From: Deltaproteobacteria bacterium
GTDB taxonomy: Bacteria; Myxococcota_A; Polyangia; Polyangiales; Houyiibacteriaceae
Assembly (NCBI GenBank): GCA_027295555.1
Contig: JAPUKT010000253.1
Location: 1 to 8,833, forward strand
DNA length: 8,833 nucleotides
Direction of reading: 5' to 3'
Position 1 is the stretch's first letter. Each line of letters begins with the position of its first letter. A model generated the notes under the pieces. The model was given only the letters and a program-made list of their open reading frames with translations. It was not told the DNA's origin and made no database searches. The position numbers and the translations under genes were made by a program. This document shows, in pieces, positions 1 to 6,682 of this stretch.

Positions 1-553
1 GTCGGCTCAGCGCTTCGAGCTCACGCTGCATCAAGAATCCCGCCGCACGCTCCTCGATGAGCCGAGGCAACGCGCTCACCGACGCATGGGCGCGATGAGC
101 CGAGCCGAACGCATCATCGACGTACGCGGCACACGAGCCTCCAAGCTCACGCGCGAAGTCGACGTCGTTTTCTTTTTCGCCGGGGTGGAAGCGCAGATTC
201 TCGAGCAGGGCGACTTGGCCATCCCGCAGGTCTTGCACCACCTTGCGCGCGCCATCCCCGATGCAGTCGTCTGTGAGTCGCACCTCGCCATCTTCGAGAA
301 GCTCGACCAGTCGCATGCCGACCGGCTCGAGCGAAAGCGAGGGAACCACCTTGCCCTTCGGGCGACCGAGGTGCGACGCGAGCACGACGCGCGCGCCCTG
401 CTCGAGCGCGTACTTGATCGTCGGAAGCGCCGCGCGAATCCGGGTGTCGTCGGTCACGCGGCCATCCTGCATCGGCACGTTGAAGTCGACGCGAATGAAC
501 GTGGCGACGCTTTCGAGAGATAAGTCCTCGATCGACCGAATGTTCTCGCTCAC
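1..553 (-). CDS. pgk: Phosphoglycerate kinase, N-terminal 184 codons (runs off the window)
   Basis: Cytosolic glycolytic and gluconeogenic enzyme that moves a phosphate from 1,3-bisphosphoglycerate to ADP, giving ATP and 3-phosphoglycerate. I translated the reverse complement from a GTG at 553. The N-domain signatures appear in order: RVDFNVP at residues 21-27, SHLGRPKG at 60-67, LLENLRFHPGEKEND at about 117-130 and YVDDAFGSAHRAHAS at about 144-158. These include the basic and Asp/Asn residues that bind the phosphoglycerate substrate. The family is usually about 390-400 residues, so a little under half is present; the nucleotide-binding C-domain lies beyond base 1. The GTG start is 4 bp after the gap stop, and the GGGGTGA overlapping that stop is a plausible ribosome site, suggesting translational coupling. 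The start matches the usual N-terminal length of the family. No frameshift is visible. Confidence 0.97.
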   Translation of the reverse strand, partial: MSENIRSIEDLSLESVATFIRVDFNVPMQDGRVTDDTRIRAALPTIKYALEQGARVVLASHLGRPKGKVVPSLSLEPVGMRLVELLEDGEVRLTDDCIGDGARKVVQDLRDGQVALLENLRFHPGEKENDVDFARELGGSCAAYVDDAFGSAHRAHASVSALPRLIEERAAGFLMQRELEALSR

Positions 554-557
554 GGGC

Positions 558-1571
558 TCACCCCGCGCTTGATGCGACCTGCACCAAATCGACCATACGG
601 TTCGAGAAGCCCCACTCGTTGTCGTACCAGCTCTGCACCTCGACCAGGTCGCCACCGACGACCTGCGTCTGCGCCGCATCGAGGATCGACGAATGGGCGT
701 TCCCCATGAAGTCGCTCGAGACGAGCGGGCGCTCCTCGAAGGCAAGGATGCCGCGAAGCGGGCCCTCGGCCGCTTCCTTGAAGGCCTTGTTGACCTCGTC
801 CCGGTCGGTGTTGCGCGCGACCTGGGCGGTCAGACAGGTAAGTGACACATTGGGGGTCGGAACCCGAATCGCGGTCCCGTCGAGCTTGCCCTTGAGCTCG
901 GGAAGCACCAAGCCAATCGCCTTGGCCGCGCCGGTCGACGTCGGGATCATCGACAGTGCCGCCGCACGCGCCCGCCGCATGTCCGAGTGGGGCAGGTCGA
1001 GAATGCGCTGGTCGTTCGTGTACGAGTGCACGGTGACCATGTGGCCCTTGACGATGCCGAAGGTGTCGTTGAGCACCTTCACGAGCGGCGCCAGACAGTT
1101 CGTCGTGCACGAAGCGCCGCTGATGATCCGGTCCTTCGAGGGGTCGAACTTGTCGCTATTGATGCCCACGCAAAAGGTCCCATCCACATCGCCTTTGGCC
1201 GGCGCGCTGATGATCACCCGCTCGGCGCCTGCCTGTAGGTGGGCGGAGGCGGCCTCTCGCGAGCGGAAGAGGCCCGTGCACTCGAGCACGATCTCGGCGC
1301 CGAGGTCCTTCCAGTTGAGCTTAGCCGGGTCTCGCTCGGCGCTCACGGGAACGCGCTGGTCACCGATCCAAATCGCGCCGTCCTCGGCCTTCACCGGATG
1401 GGAAAAGTGCCCGTGCACCGAGTCCCACTCGAGCAGATGGGCGAGCATCTCTGGGCTGGTGAGGTCGTTGATCCCCACCAGCTCGATGTCGCCCTGCTCG
1501 CGCTCCGCAATCACGCGGGCAACGCAGCGCCCAATGCGTCCGAAGCCATTGATTCCGACTTTCGTGGCCAT
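558..1571 (-). CDS. gap: Type I glyceraldehyde-3-phosphate dehydrogenase
   Basis: Cytosolic enzyme that oxidises and phosphorylates glyceraldehyde 3-phosphate to 1,3-bisphosphoglycerate with NAD+. The product feeds directly to the kinase encoded 4 bp downstream. The protein is 337 residues, the normal length. It opens with the Rossmann signature KVGINGFGRIGR (residues 4-15). IND at 34-36 is the usual NAD-type adenosine-binding turn. The catalytic motif ASCTTNCLAP places the nucleophile at Cys155, and VHSYT gives the catalytic His182. The C-terminal domain has LPHSDMRRARAA, IPTSTGAAKA, RVPTPNVS and WYDNEWGFS. The ATG at 1571 is supported by AAGGGA at 1581-1586 (minus strand), with 9 nt of spacing. 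Upstream is a sigma-70-like promoter overlapped by an inverted repeat. The closely spaced gap-pgk order is common in bacteria. Nothing in the sequence shows whether NADP is also used. Confidence 0.97.
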   Translation of the reverse strand: MATKVGINGFGRIGRCVARVIAEREQGDIELVGINDLTSPEMLAHLLEWDSVHGHFSHPVKAEDGAIWIGDQRVPVSAERDPAKLNWKDLGAEIVLECTGLFRSREAASAHLQAGAERVIISAPAKGDVDGTFCVGINSDKFDPSKDRIISGASCTTNCLAPLVKVLNDTFGIVKGHMVTVHSYTNDQRILDLPHSDMRRARAAALSMIPTSTGAAKAIGLVLPELKGKLDGTAIRVPTPNVSLTCLTAQVARNTDRDEVNKAFKEAAEGPLRGILAFEERPLVSSDFMGNAHSSILDAAQTQVVGGDLVEVQSWYDNEWGFSNRMVDLVQVASSAG

Positions 1572-1626
1572 CCGATCGACTCCCTTGTACGCCGACGGCG
1601 CCCGTCTTTGCGCTCGGCGAGCGCGG

Positions 1627-1655
1627 AACGTAGCCGCGCGCTACGTCGCGGTCAA
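1627..1655 (-). promoter_or_regulatory. Candidate sigma-70-type promoter for gap-pgk
   Basis: On the minus strand, TTGACC (plus 1650-1655) is followed by a 17-bp spacer and TACGTT (plus 1627-1632). The -35 matches the consensus at 5 of 6 positions; the -10 keeps the key T, A and final T. Initiation near 1620 would leave a leader of about 50 nt before the gap ATG. This is pattern matching only. The site would serve gap and pgk independently of the upstream small gene. Confidence 0.5.
1628..1646. repeat. 19-bp inverted repeat over the gap promoter (operator-like)
   Basis: The plus strand reads ACGTAGC, five bases CGCGC, then GCTACGT, so both 7-bp arms match perfectly. It covers the proposed -10 and most of the spacer of the gap promoter, where a bound repressor would block RNA polymerase. 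It could also form a hairpin, but it lies upstream of the predicted start point and so would not be in that transcript. A protein operator is the simpler reading; no regulator is identified. Confidence 0.45.
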
Positions 1656-1716
1656 GGAGCCAAGGGCGCGAATAGTCAGCGCTTTTAAGCGAACTCGAAG
1701 TGAGCCGGGCAGGCTC

Positions 1717-1908
1717 CTACTCCGCTGCTTCCTGCGCGTCACGAAGTTCGGTCGTGACCAGCTCGAGAACCGCGTTGGTGAACGCAACGATGTCGGAACG
1801 GCTGTGACCGCTGTTCCGAAGCTCTCGGTAGACCGACTTTGCGATGATCCGAATACCGCGAGCGTCAACCGCCTGGGCCTTCGGGCTCTGAGTTCTGATA
1901 GCCCCCAT
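1717..1908 (-). CDS. Small hypothetical protein, 63 residues
   Basis: Not assigned to a known family. From the ATG at 1908 the product begins MGAIRTQSPKAQ and continues with a predominantly helical, amphipathic stretch including VDARGIRIIAKSVYRELR and FTNAVLELVTTELR, ending in an acidic tail. There is no signal peptide, membrane segment or cysteine, so it is probably cytosolic. Codon choice and protein-like composition argue that it is real. The frame stays open upstream to a GTG at 2019, but those extra 37 residues look like translated spacer and would run over the sigma-54-like site. The ATG at 1908 has no clear Shine-Dalgarno sequence. It lies between the sigma factor gene and gap on the same strand, 145 bp from gap. 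A small helical regulator or partner protein is possible, but that is speculation. Confidence 0.55.
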   Translation of the reverse strand: MGAIRTQSPKAQAVDARGIRIIAKSVYRELRNSGHSRSDIVAFTNAVLELVTTELRDAQEAAE

Positions 1909-1923
1909 ATTGCCCGCGCTTGA

Positions 1924-1939
1924 TGCAGAATGCGTGCCA
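1924..1939 (-). promoter_or_regulatory. Candidate sigma-54 (-24/-12) promoter upstream of the small gene
   Basis: The minus strand reads TGGCAC, five bases GCATT, then CTGCA. The established sigma-54 consensus is TGGCAC-N5-TTGCW, so the -24 box is perfect, the invariant GG-N10-GC spacing holds, and only the first base of the -12 box differs. It is intergenic and points toward the small gene and gap. Initiation is expected near 1913, only about 5 nt before the ATG at 1908, which is unusually short. Either translation is nearly leaderless, the transcript serves downstream genes, or the match is chance. Confidence 0.4.
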
Positions 1940-2036
1940 TCCGAAGAAAGCCGCAAACCAAAGAGCTTTCGGGACGCTTTTACACCAGAATTTACAAGGC
2001 CGGGCCCGATTTGCCACACCTGTGCCCGAAACCGTC

Positions 2037-2079
2037 ACCCCCCTTCACAGTGCGCAACATGTTGCGCGCTGAGGGGGGT
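2037..2079. repeat. 43-bp near-palindrome with a perfect 16-bp core
   Basis: The core GCGCAACATGTTGCGC (2052-2067) is its own reverse complement. The flanks extend the symmetry imperfectly: CAG and CTG, then an ACCCCCC run at 2037-2043 facing GGGGGGT at 2073-2079. There is no T-run on either side, so it does not look like an intrinsic terminator for either strand. The core centre is about 146 bp upstream of the predicted sigma-54 start point, inside the range usual for enhancer-binding-protein sites. A dimeric regulator site is my preferred reading; an RNA hairpin at the 3' end of the sigma factor transcript is the alternative. Confidence 0.6.
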
Positions 2080-2126
2080 AGGCGCGAACCCACATACGCA
2101 CGTAACCTCCCAGGAACACGGAGAAT

Positions 2127-2142
2127 TCGGCCCCTTGGCCGA
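2127..2142 (-). terminator. Hairpin just after the sigma factor gene, weak terminator candidate
   Basis: TCGGCC (2127-2132), four loop bases and GGCCGA (2137-2142) form a perfect 6-bp GC-rich stem that begins 6 bp past the sigma factor stop. On the minus strand only ATT follows the stem, so the T-tract is poor; on the plus strand TTTT follows. It may slow or end transcription from the sigma gene, but it is not a textbook terminator for that strand. Confidence 0.3.
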
Positions 2143-2148
2143 TTTTGC

Positions 2149-2757
2149 TCAAGCTTCGAGAACACCTCGGAGCTCCCGCAGGGCGCTCGTGTGCAAGCGG
2201 CTGGCCCAGGACTTCGAAATCCCAAGCTCACGGGCGATGGCGTCGAGAGAGCGGCCCTCGAAGTAGTAGCCCCGCACGACGGTCCGTTGCCGATCGGAGA
2301 GGTTCGCAAGCGCGCTCAAGAGAAGGGTGATGCTCTCGTGCTGGAGTAGCCTCTGCTCGGGCGAATCCTCCCCGAGGGAGCCCCGGAGCGGGCCCGCCGT
2401 CGTCAGCCCCGCGCTTACCCTGACGAAAACGTTGTCGAGTGGGGTGGGAGCGGCTCTGGGAAGGGCCGTCGGAGCGTTCGCGACAGACTCGCGGAACCGC
2501 TCGTGGGCTCGGCGCGGCAGCTGGGCCATCTTACGGACCCCGTCCAGCATAGCGCCGCGAACCCGGTGATACGCGAAGGTTTGGAACCGGACGCCGCGGG
2601 CCGGGTCGAACCGATGCTGAGCCTCGAGCAGTCCCCCAAACCCAAAAGCCACCAAGTCGTCTAGCTCCCCATGGAGCGACAACTCCCGCCGCAGCCGCGC
2701 CGCCAAGGCGTGGACCATCTTTTCGTGCTCTGTGATGAATGCGTTGGCTGTCTGCAT
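2149..2757 (-). CDS. Alternative RNA polymerase sigma factor, FliA/WhiG-like
   Basis: A 202-residue sigma-70 family protein that would direct RNA polymerase to a subset of promoters. Region 2 spans about residues 10-78: DDLVAFGFGGLLEAQHRFDP for core binding (33-52), then GVRFQTFAYHRVRGAMLDGVRK for -10 recognition and melting. RGAMLDxxR is typical of the FliA, WhiG and SigB/F branch. Region 4 spans about 143-200, with LSDRQRTVV and a helix-turn-helix (about 168-190, LDAIARELGISKSWASRLH) for -35 binding. The stretch between, about 80-140, is Pro/Ala-rich and does not look like a complete region 3; FliA-type factors are usually about 240-260 residues. The ATG at 2757 has AGGAG at 2763-2767 with 5 nt spacing. 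No flagellar or anti-sigma gene is visible nearby, so its regulon cannot be named. Confidence 0.9.
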   Translation of the reverse strand: MQTANAFITEHEKMVHALAARLRRELSLHGELDDLVAFGFGGLLEAQHRFDPARGVRFQTFAYHRVRGAMLDGVRKMAQLPRRAHERFRESVANAPTALPRAAPTPLDNVFVRVSAGLTTAGPLRGSLGEDSPEQRLLQHESITLLLSALANLSDRQRTVVRGYYFEGRSLDAIARELGISKSWASRLHTSALRELRGVLEA

Positions 2758-2777
2758 GCCCGCTCCTGAACGGGCTT

Positions 2778-2806
2778 TCTTTAGCCAGGTGGGTGAATGA
2801 AGTCAA
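2778..2806 (-). promoter_or_regulatory. Candidate sigma-70-type promoter for the sigma factor gene
   Basis: On the minus strand TTGACT (plus 2801-2806), a 17-bp spacer, then TAAAGA (plus 2778-2783). Initiation near 2771 would leave a leader of about 14 nt carrying the AGGAG ribosome site. The 116-bp gap must also hold the promoter of the divergent plus-strand gene. The best I see for that is TACATA at 2813-2818, without a convincing -35. Confidence 0.45.
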
Positions 2807-2873
2807 GTGGAGTACATAACCACACATCGAGTGGGGCTAGCCGGACCCGGTTCGCTGCGGTATTAGGGACGCT

Positions 2874-3437
2874 GTGAAAGCGCCGAAGCCCGGCATCGCG
2901 GACGCCGATCGACCCCGAGGGGGCCCCTTCGCGGAGCTCGTCGAGCAAATCCTCCATGATCCTAGCGCGTTAGATGCGCTTGCATTCGCATACAGCGAGC
3001 TGGGAACCGAAGGGCGTCGCGGCCTGATCCGTGCCGTGGTGCAGGACGTTTCAGATCCTGGGCACGCGCTGGGCGCCTTGCTCGCGGTGGAATCCGATAC
3101 CTCCGTGGCAGCCGACCTTGCGGGCCTACTCCGGCAGCACGGCCACACCGAGAGCTTCGCCACCCTCGAGAGGCGTCCGGGCGGCGGAGAAGCATGCCTG
3201 ATACGCCCTCGCTTCGGTTTCGCGCGCGAGCTGATGCGAATCACTTGGAATCACAATCAAATTACCGGTATCGAAATTGAATCTAGAGCCGAGATGAAGT
3301 TTGCCGCGTCGGGCACGCGGTCGTCCGTGGCGAATGCGATCGCAGCCCTCGCTCCCTTGCTGTGGCGCCACATCAGAGCCGGCGGCGCATTGCCGGAGGG
3401 CGTCGAGCGCTTCGCGGGGTTTTTCTCGGTGGCGTGA
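2874..3437 (+). CDS. Hypothetical protein, 187 residues, divergent from the sigma factor
   Basis: Not recognised. The N-terminal half (about residues 18-92) reads as a run of short amphipathic helices (FAELVEQIL, ALDALAFAYSEL, GRRGLIRAVVQDV, ALGALLAVE, AADLAGLLRQHG), like a small helical-repeat fold. The second half (about 93-142) looks beta-rich (FATLERRPG, EACLIRPR, MRITWNHNQITGIEIES), followed by a C-terminal helix and a short tail ending GFFSVA. There is no signal peptide or membrane segment, so it is probably cytosolic. The GTG start at 2874 follows AGGGA with 4 nt spacing. It is transcribed away from the sigma factor gene and ends 15 bp from the convergent protease stop. Divergence from a sigma factor is compatible with a regulatory link, but no anti-sigma signature is visible and I assign no function. 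Confidence 0.75.
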   Translation: MKAPKPGIADADRPRGGPFAELVEQILHDPSALDALAFAYSELGTEGRRGLIRAVVQDVSDPGHALGALLAVESDTSVAADLAGLLRQHGHTESFATLERRPGGGEACLIRPRFGFARELMRITWNHNQITGIEIESRAEMKFAASGTRSSVANAIAALAPLLWRHIRAGGALPEGVERFAGFFSVA

Positions 3438-3452
3438 GCGGCCCGGTTTATT

Positions 3453-6400
3453 CTAGTGGCCGTTGCCGAAGAGCACGTTGTCGAACTTCGGCGTCTTCAT
3501 CAGCGAGCCGTCTTCGGCGTCTCGCCGAACGGTAAAATAGTGACGGACTTCGGAGTCGCTGTCCTCGCGGGCGACGACGACCACGTTGTTCAGCCCAGGC
3601 TGGAGCGGAATCTCGGTGTCGAACTCGAGCTTCTGAGGCGTACCGCTGCTCTGGTTCGACTCGTAATACACTTTGCGCCCACTCGCGAAGATGTAGAGGT
3701 CTCGGACCCGATCTTGATCGGTTGCCTGGCCGCGAATCCGGAGCTTGTCGTCGCGCGTCACGAAGGTGTCCAAGCCGACGATCTCGAGCTCGGGTGGCGC
3801 GCCTTGGGTCACCCACGCGAGCGCTGGGTTTTTGCTGACTTGACCCTGGGCCGTCGACGTGTCGCTGGCCTGCACCCAGCCCGGACGTCCGCCACCGAGA
3901 TTGATGCGTTCGTACCCATCCGGCCCCGTGGCGGTGTGCAATAGCCGGACCGGCTTTTCGACGCGGGCAATGACTGGCGAATCGTCGCCGGGGGCTTCGC
4001 GAATCTCGGTTCCCGCCTCGAGCTCGACCAAGCGCTTCGCGCTGAGCTTCTTGACGGGCTGCGCCTCTTCGTAAACCGGAATCTGGAGCTTCTTGGTGGC
4101 GTAGACGCCCAGGTCGGTGTCGCCCACCGCGACCTCGAGCTTGGCCTCTTTGTCCTCGAAATCCGGAAGCACCTGGAAGGTGAAGGGCACGAGCCACTCG
4201 GCGCCTGGCTCGAGATCACTGGTCTGGAACCGGCCGTTGTGCAGGAGCACACCGCGGCCGCTTCGGTTCGAAAGATTGGCTTGGACCTTGTACGTCCGCC
4301 CCTTACCGAGATTCTTGACGGTGAAGTAAACGGTGACCCGCTCGCCTCGTTGGACGCGACCGTCGCCATTGCCGCTGAGGTTGTCGGCCACCTGAAGGCC
4401 GTACGCGAAACGCGGCTCGGGGAGGGCGTGAATGACGGTCCGCACCTCGACGGGCTTCGGGGCATGGCCGTGGGCTTCTTCGAACTCCACGACGATGCCA
4501 TCTGCGCGGTCGGAGACGTTGCGCGGGATCCGGCAAGCCCGCTCTTCATTTTCCATTCGGCAGATGCCGAGGGTCGTCTTCCAGGAGCGCGTCTCGCCCG
4601 GTGCGAGCTTGCCAAACACCAGCTCGCGCCCCTCGAACAGACGGTTATCGCTGCGCGTGACGGCCCGAAGCTGATAGAGAGGCTTTTGGCCCTCGTTGGT
4701 CACTTGGACCTCGAGCTCGAGCGGGTCACCCGCGAGCGCAGGCTTGTCCCCGGCGGTGGTCTTGGCCACCACGCGCACCTGGCTCGGCCCCTTGTCGGGC
4801 CCGGCGCTCCAGTCGATGCCGAGCTTCTTGAGGTCTCGCGCCACCTTTTCATCCTCTTGCTTTTGGATGCGCTCGATGATCGGGCGCGCAGAACGAAGCA
4901 TCTGAGGGCGCTTCGACGACTTGGCGTTGGCGATGAGATTCTGGGAGAACCGGATCAGGAAGTTCTCCTCGTCTTCGTTTTCTTCCTCGTTGGGCTCCGC
5001 CTCGAGCAGCCGCTGGCGAAGCTCGCTGTTGAGGTAGTAGCCCAACACGACCGAAGGCCGCTGCGTATCGCTTGCGCTCTCGTGGGTGAGGTGTGACGGG
5101 AGCTCGCTCTCGCGCAGGAACATCTGGTCGACCTTGAGATCCATGTCGTCCTTGTCGACCGTCATCGGGCTGATCGCGATATCGGGAACGATGCCGACGC
5201 CCTGGATCGAGAGCTCGCCAGGCGTCAGGTACTGGGCGACCGTGAGCTTGAGCGCTGAGCCGTCCTGGAAGTTGTAAAGGACTTGGACGGAGCCCTTACC
5301 GAAGCTCTGTTCGCCGATGATCAGGGCCCGATCGTGGTTCTTGAGAGCCCCGGCGACGATTTCGCTCGCTGAGGCGCTGCCGCCGTTGATCAGGACGACC
5401 ATCGGGTAGTGGGGCTCGGTACCCACGCGGTGCGCGAATTTCTCCTCGCGCTGGTGGGGGTCTTGCGACGACGTGGTAACGATGGGGCCGCTGTCTTGGA
5501 AGGTGTCTACCACTCGCACGGCTTGGTCGAGGAGCCCGCCCGGATTGCTGCGAAGGTCGAGCACCAGGCCCTTCATCTTCTTTTTGTGGAGGGCGGCCAA
5601 CGCATGGTGGAGGTCTTCCTCGGTGTTGCCCTGGAAGTTGTTGATCTTGATGTAGCCGACGCCGTCCCGAAGCATCCGGTGCTGCACCGACTCGATGTGG
5701 ATCACCGCACGCGTGAGCTCGACGCGCCGCGGCTGGCTCCACGTGCCGGCTTTGTTCTTGCGGATGGTGTACACGGTGACCTTCGAGCCAGGTGTCCCAC
5801 GTAGCCGATCGACCGCCTCTTGCAGAGCCATGTTGAGGGTCGACTCGTCGTTGATCTTCACGATGCGGTCGTTACGCTGAAGCCCCGCCCTGAAGGCCGG
5901 CGTTCCGGGCATCGGACGGATGACGGTGAGGTGCCCGTCGCGAATCGAGATGACGATGCCGAGGCCCCCGAACTCACCGCGGGTGCTGGTCTGCATCTCT
6001 GTGAAGTCCTTCGGAGTGAGCAAGATCGTATGGGGATCGAGCGTCCGAAGCATCCCATTGACCGCGGTATACTCGACATTCCGAAGGTCGAGATCTTCTT
6101 CGTCTTGAAGGTGCTCCTGAAGGAATGCGAAGACCTCACGGAACCGGCCGGCCAGCTCCCAGGGGCTGGTCACGTCCGAAATGACGAACTCGCTCTCGTC
6201 GCTGTTGACCTGAACGGTGAGGGTGTCGGCCCCGTCTTCGTAGTGGACGAGGACCGGAGCGACGTTCCGCTGAATCGCATTGAGCCCCGCCAGCATCATG
6301 CGCTGGTGATCGACTCGGGTGGGATCCACATAGTGCTCGTTCACCTCGAGGATCGCGCGGTTCATGACCATCAGCTTGGTGAGATCCCAGGGCGTCTGGT

Positions 6401-6533
6401 TGCGCGCTGCGCGGGCCCGCGGGGAGGTATCGATGTCGATCTGCAGGCCGTTTTGGCGCGGCCAACCGAAGGAAATGGTGAACGCCGCAAGGACGACAAC
6501 CAATCCAAGTAACAGCTTCCAGAGTCTTCTCAT
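3453..6533 (-). CDS. Carboxyl-terminal processing protease (peptidase S41, PDZ) with long Ig-like/SH3-like C-terminal extension
   Basis: A 1026-residue exported Ser/Lys protease of the Prc/CtpA type, which cleaves periplasmic proteins near their C termini. Residues 1-22 are a signal peptide or anchor (MRRLWKLLLGLVVVLAAF) with no lipobox. A helical N-terminal region holds LDPHTILLTP (165-174). The PDZ domain spans about 186-275. The S41 core spans about 285-455, with LDLRSNPGG, INGGSASASEI (catalytic Ser388 by alignment with Prc) and EQSFGKGSVQ (Lys413, exactly 25 residues later as in the family). After an acidic helical linker (about 460-575), two CARDB/Ig-like beta domains follow (about 585-690 and 705-822; the second has DNLSGNGDGRVQRGE, a calcium-loop-like motif). 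Then come an SH3b-like segment (about 832-890, ending GWVQAS) and a final Ig-like domain (about 912-1003). Cys658 and Cys667, the only cysteines seen, could form a disulfide. Usual CtpA is 400-700 residues. The ATG at 6533 lacks a Shine-Dalgarno sequence. Confidence 0.95.
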   Translation of the reverse strand: MRRLWKLLLGLVVVLAAFTISFGWPRQNGLQIDIDTSPRARAARNQTPWDLTKLMVMNRAILEVNEHYVDPTRVDHQRMMLAGLNAIQRNVAPVLVHYEDGADTLTVQVNSDESEFVISDVTSPWELAGRFREVFAFLQEHLQDEEDLDLRNVEYTAVNGMLRTLDPHTILLTPKDFTEMQTSTRGEFGGLGIVISIRDGHLTVIRPMPGTPAFRAGLQRNDRIVKINDESTLNMALQEAVDRLRGTPGSKVTVYTIRKNKAGTWSQPRRVELTRAVIHIESVQHRMLRDGVGYIKINNFQGNTEEDLHHALAALHKKKMKGLVLDLRSNPGGLLDQAVRVVDTFQDSGPIVTTSSQDPHQREEKFAHRVGTEPHYPMVVLINGGSASASEIVAGALKNHDRALIIGEQSFGKGSVQVLYNFQDGSALKLTVAQYLTPGELSIQGVGIVPDIAISPMTVDKDDMDLKVDQMFLRESELPSHLTHESASDTQRPSVVLGYYLNSELRQRLLEAEPNEEENEDEENFLIRFSQNLIANAKSSKRPQMLRSARPIIERIQKQEDEKVARDLKKLGIDWSAGPDKGPSQVRVVAKTTAGDKPALAGDPLELEVQVTNEGQKPLYQLRAVTRSDNRLFEGRELVFGKLAPGETRSWKTTLGICRMENEERACRIPRNVSDRADGIVVEFEEAHGHAPKPVEVRTVIHALPEPRFAYGLQVADNLSGNGDGRVQRGERVTVYFTVKNLGKGRTYKVQANLSNRSGRGVLLHNGRFQTSDLEPGAEWLVPFTFQVLPDFEDKEAKLEVAVGDTDLGVYATKKLQIPVYEEAQPVKKLSAKRLVELEAGTEIREAPGDDSPVIARVEKPVRLLHTATGPDGYERINLGGGRPGWVQASDTSTAQGQVSKNPALAWVTQGAPPELEIVGLDTFVTRDDKLRIRGQATDQDRVRDLYIFASGRKVYYESNQSSGTPQKLEFDTEIPLQPGLNNVVVVAREDSDSEVRHYFTVRRDAEDGSLMKTPKFDNVLFGNGH

Positions 6534-6577
6534 AGAGTTTGGGGGGCGGGAGAGGGAGAATCGAGTGTAGCTTTGCT

Positions 6578-6607
6578 ATCCCACACGGCCAACGCGCCGT
6601 TTGTCAA
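6578..6607 (-). promoter_or_regulatory. Candidate promoter for the S41 protease
   Basis: The minus strand has a perfect TTGACA (plus 6602-6607), then 18 bp and TGGGAT (plus 6578-6583), a weak -10; GGGATA one base over is an alternative. Initiation near 6571 would give a leader of about 38 nt. That leader is rich in C on the mRNA (CTCCCTCTCCCGCCCCCC just upstream of the ATG) and has no purine-rich ribosome site. Confidence 0.4.
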
Positions 6608-6647
6608 CACCTAACAGGCGCCAGGACCGTGGTCTTCCCAACCAATA

Positions 6648-6676
6648 TTGCACTTAGACGTACCTAGGGTTATCGA
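6648..6676 (+). promoter_or_regulatory. Candidate promoter for the tRNA/poly(A) nucleotidyltransferase gene
   Basis: TTGCAC (6648-6653), a 17-bp spacer and TATCGA (6671-6676). Initiation 6-7 bases past the -10 falls on or beside the GTG at 6683, so the message may start at the initiation codon. It is divergent from the protease promoter in the same 149-bp gap. Confidence 0.4.
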
Positions 6677-6682
6677 ACCAGC

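Noticed and set aside
1702..1716. GAGCC-N5-GGCTC hairpin directly after the small gene stop as a terminator
   Set aside because: Only a 5-bp stem and no T-run on the minus strand.
619..1923. Long 434-codon plus-strand frame opposite gap
   Set aside because: Lies antisense to an unmistakable GAPDH gene; low-complexity Ser/Arg-rich translation typical of a high-GC shadow.
1909..2019. Extending the small gene to the upstream GTG at 2019
   Set aside because: The added 37 residues lack protein-like pattern, and no ribosome site precedes that GTG; it would also run through the -24/-12-like site.
4239..5096. 285-codon plus-strand frame opposite the S41 protease
   Set aside because: Antisense shadow of a gene with clear domains; no family resemblance.
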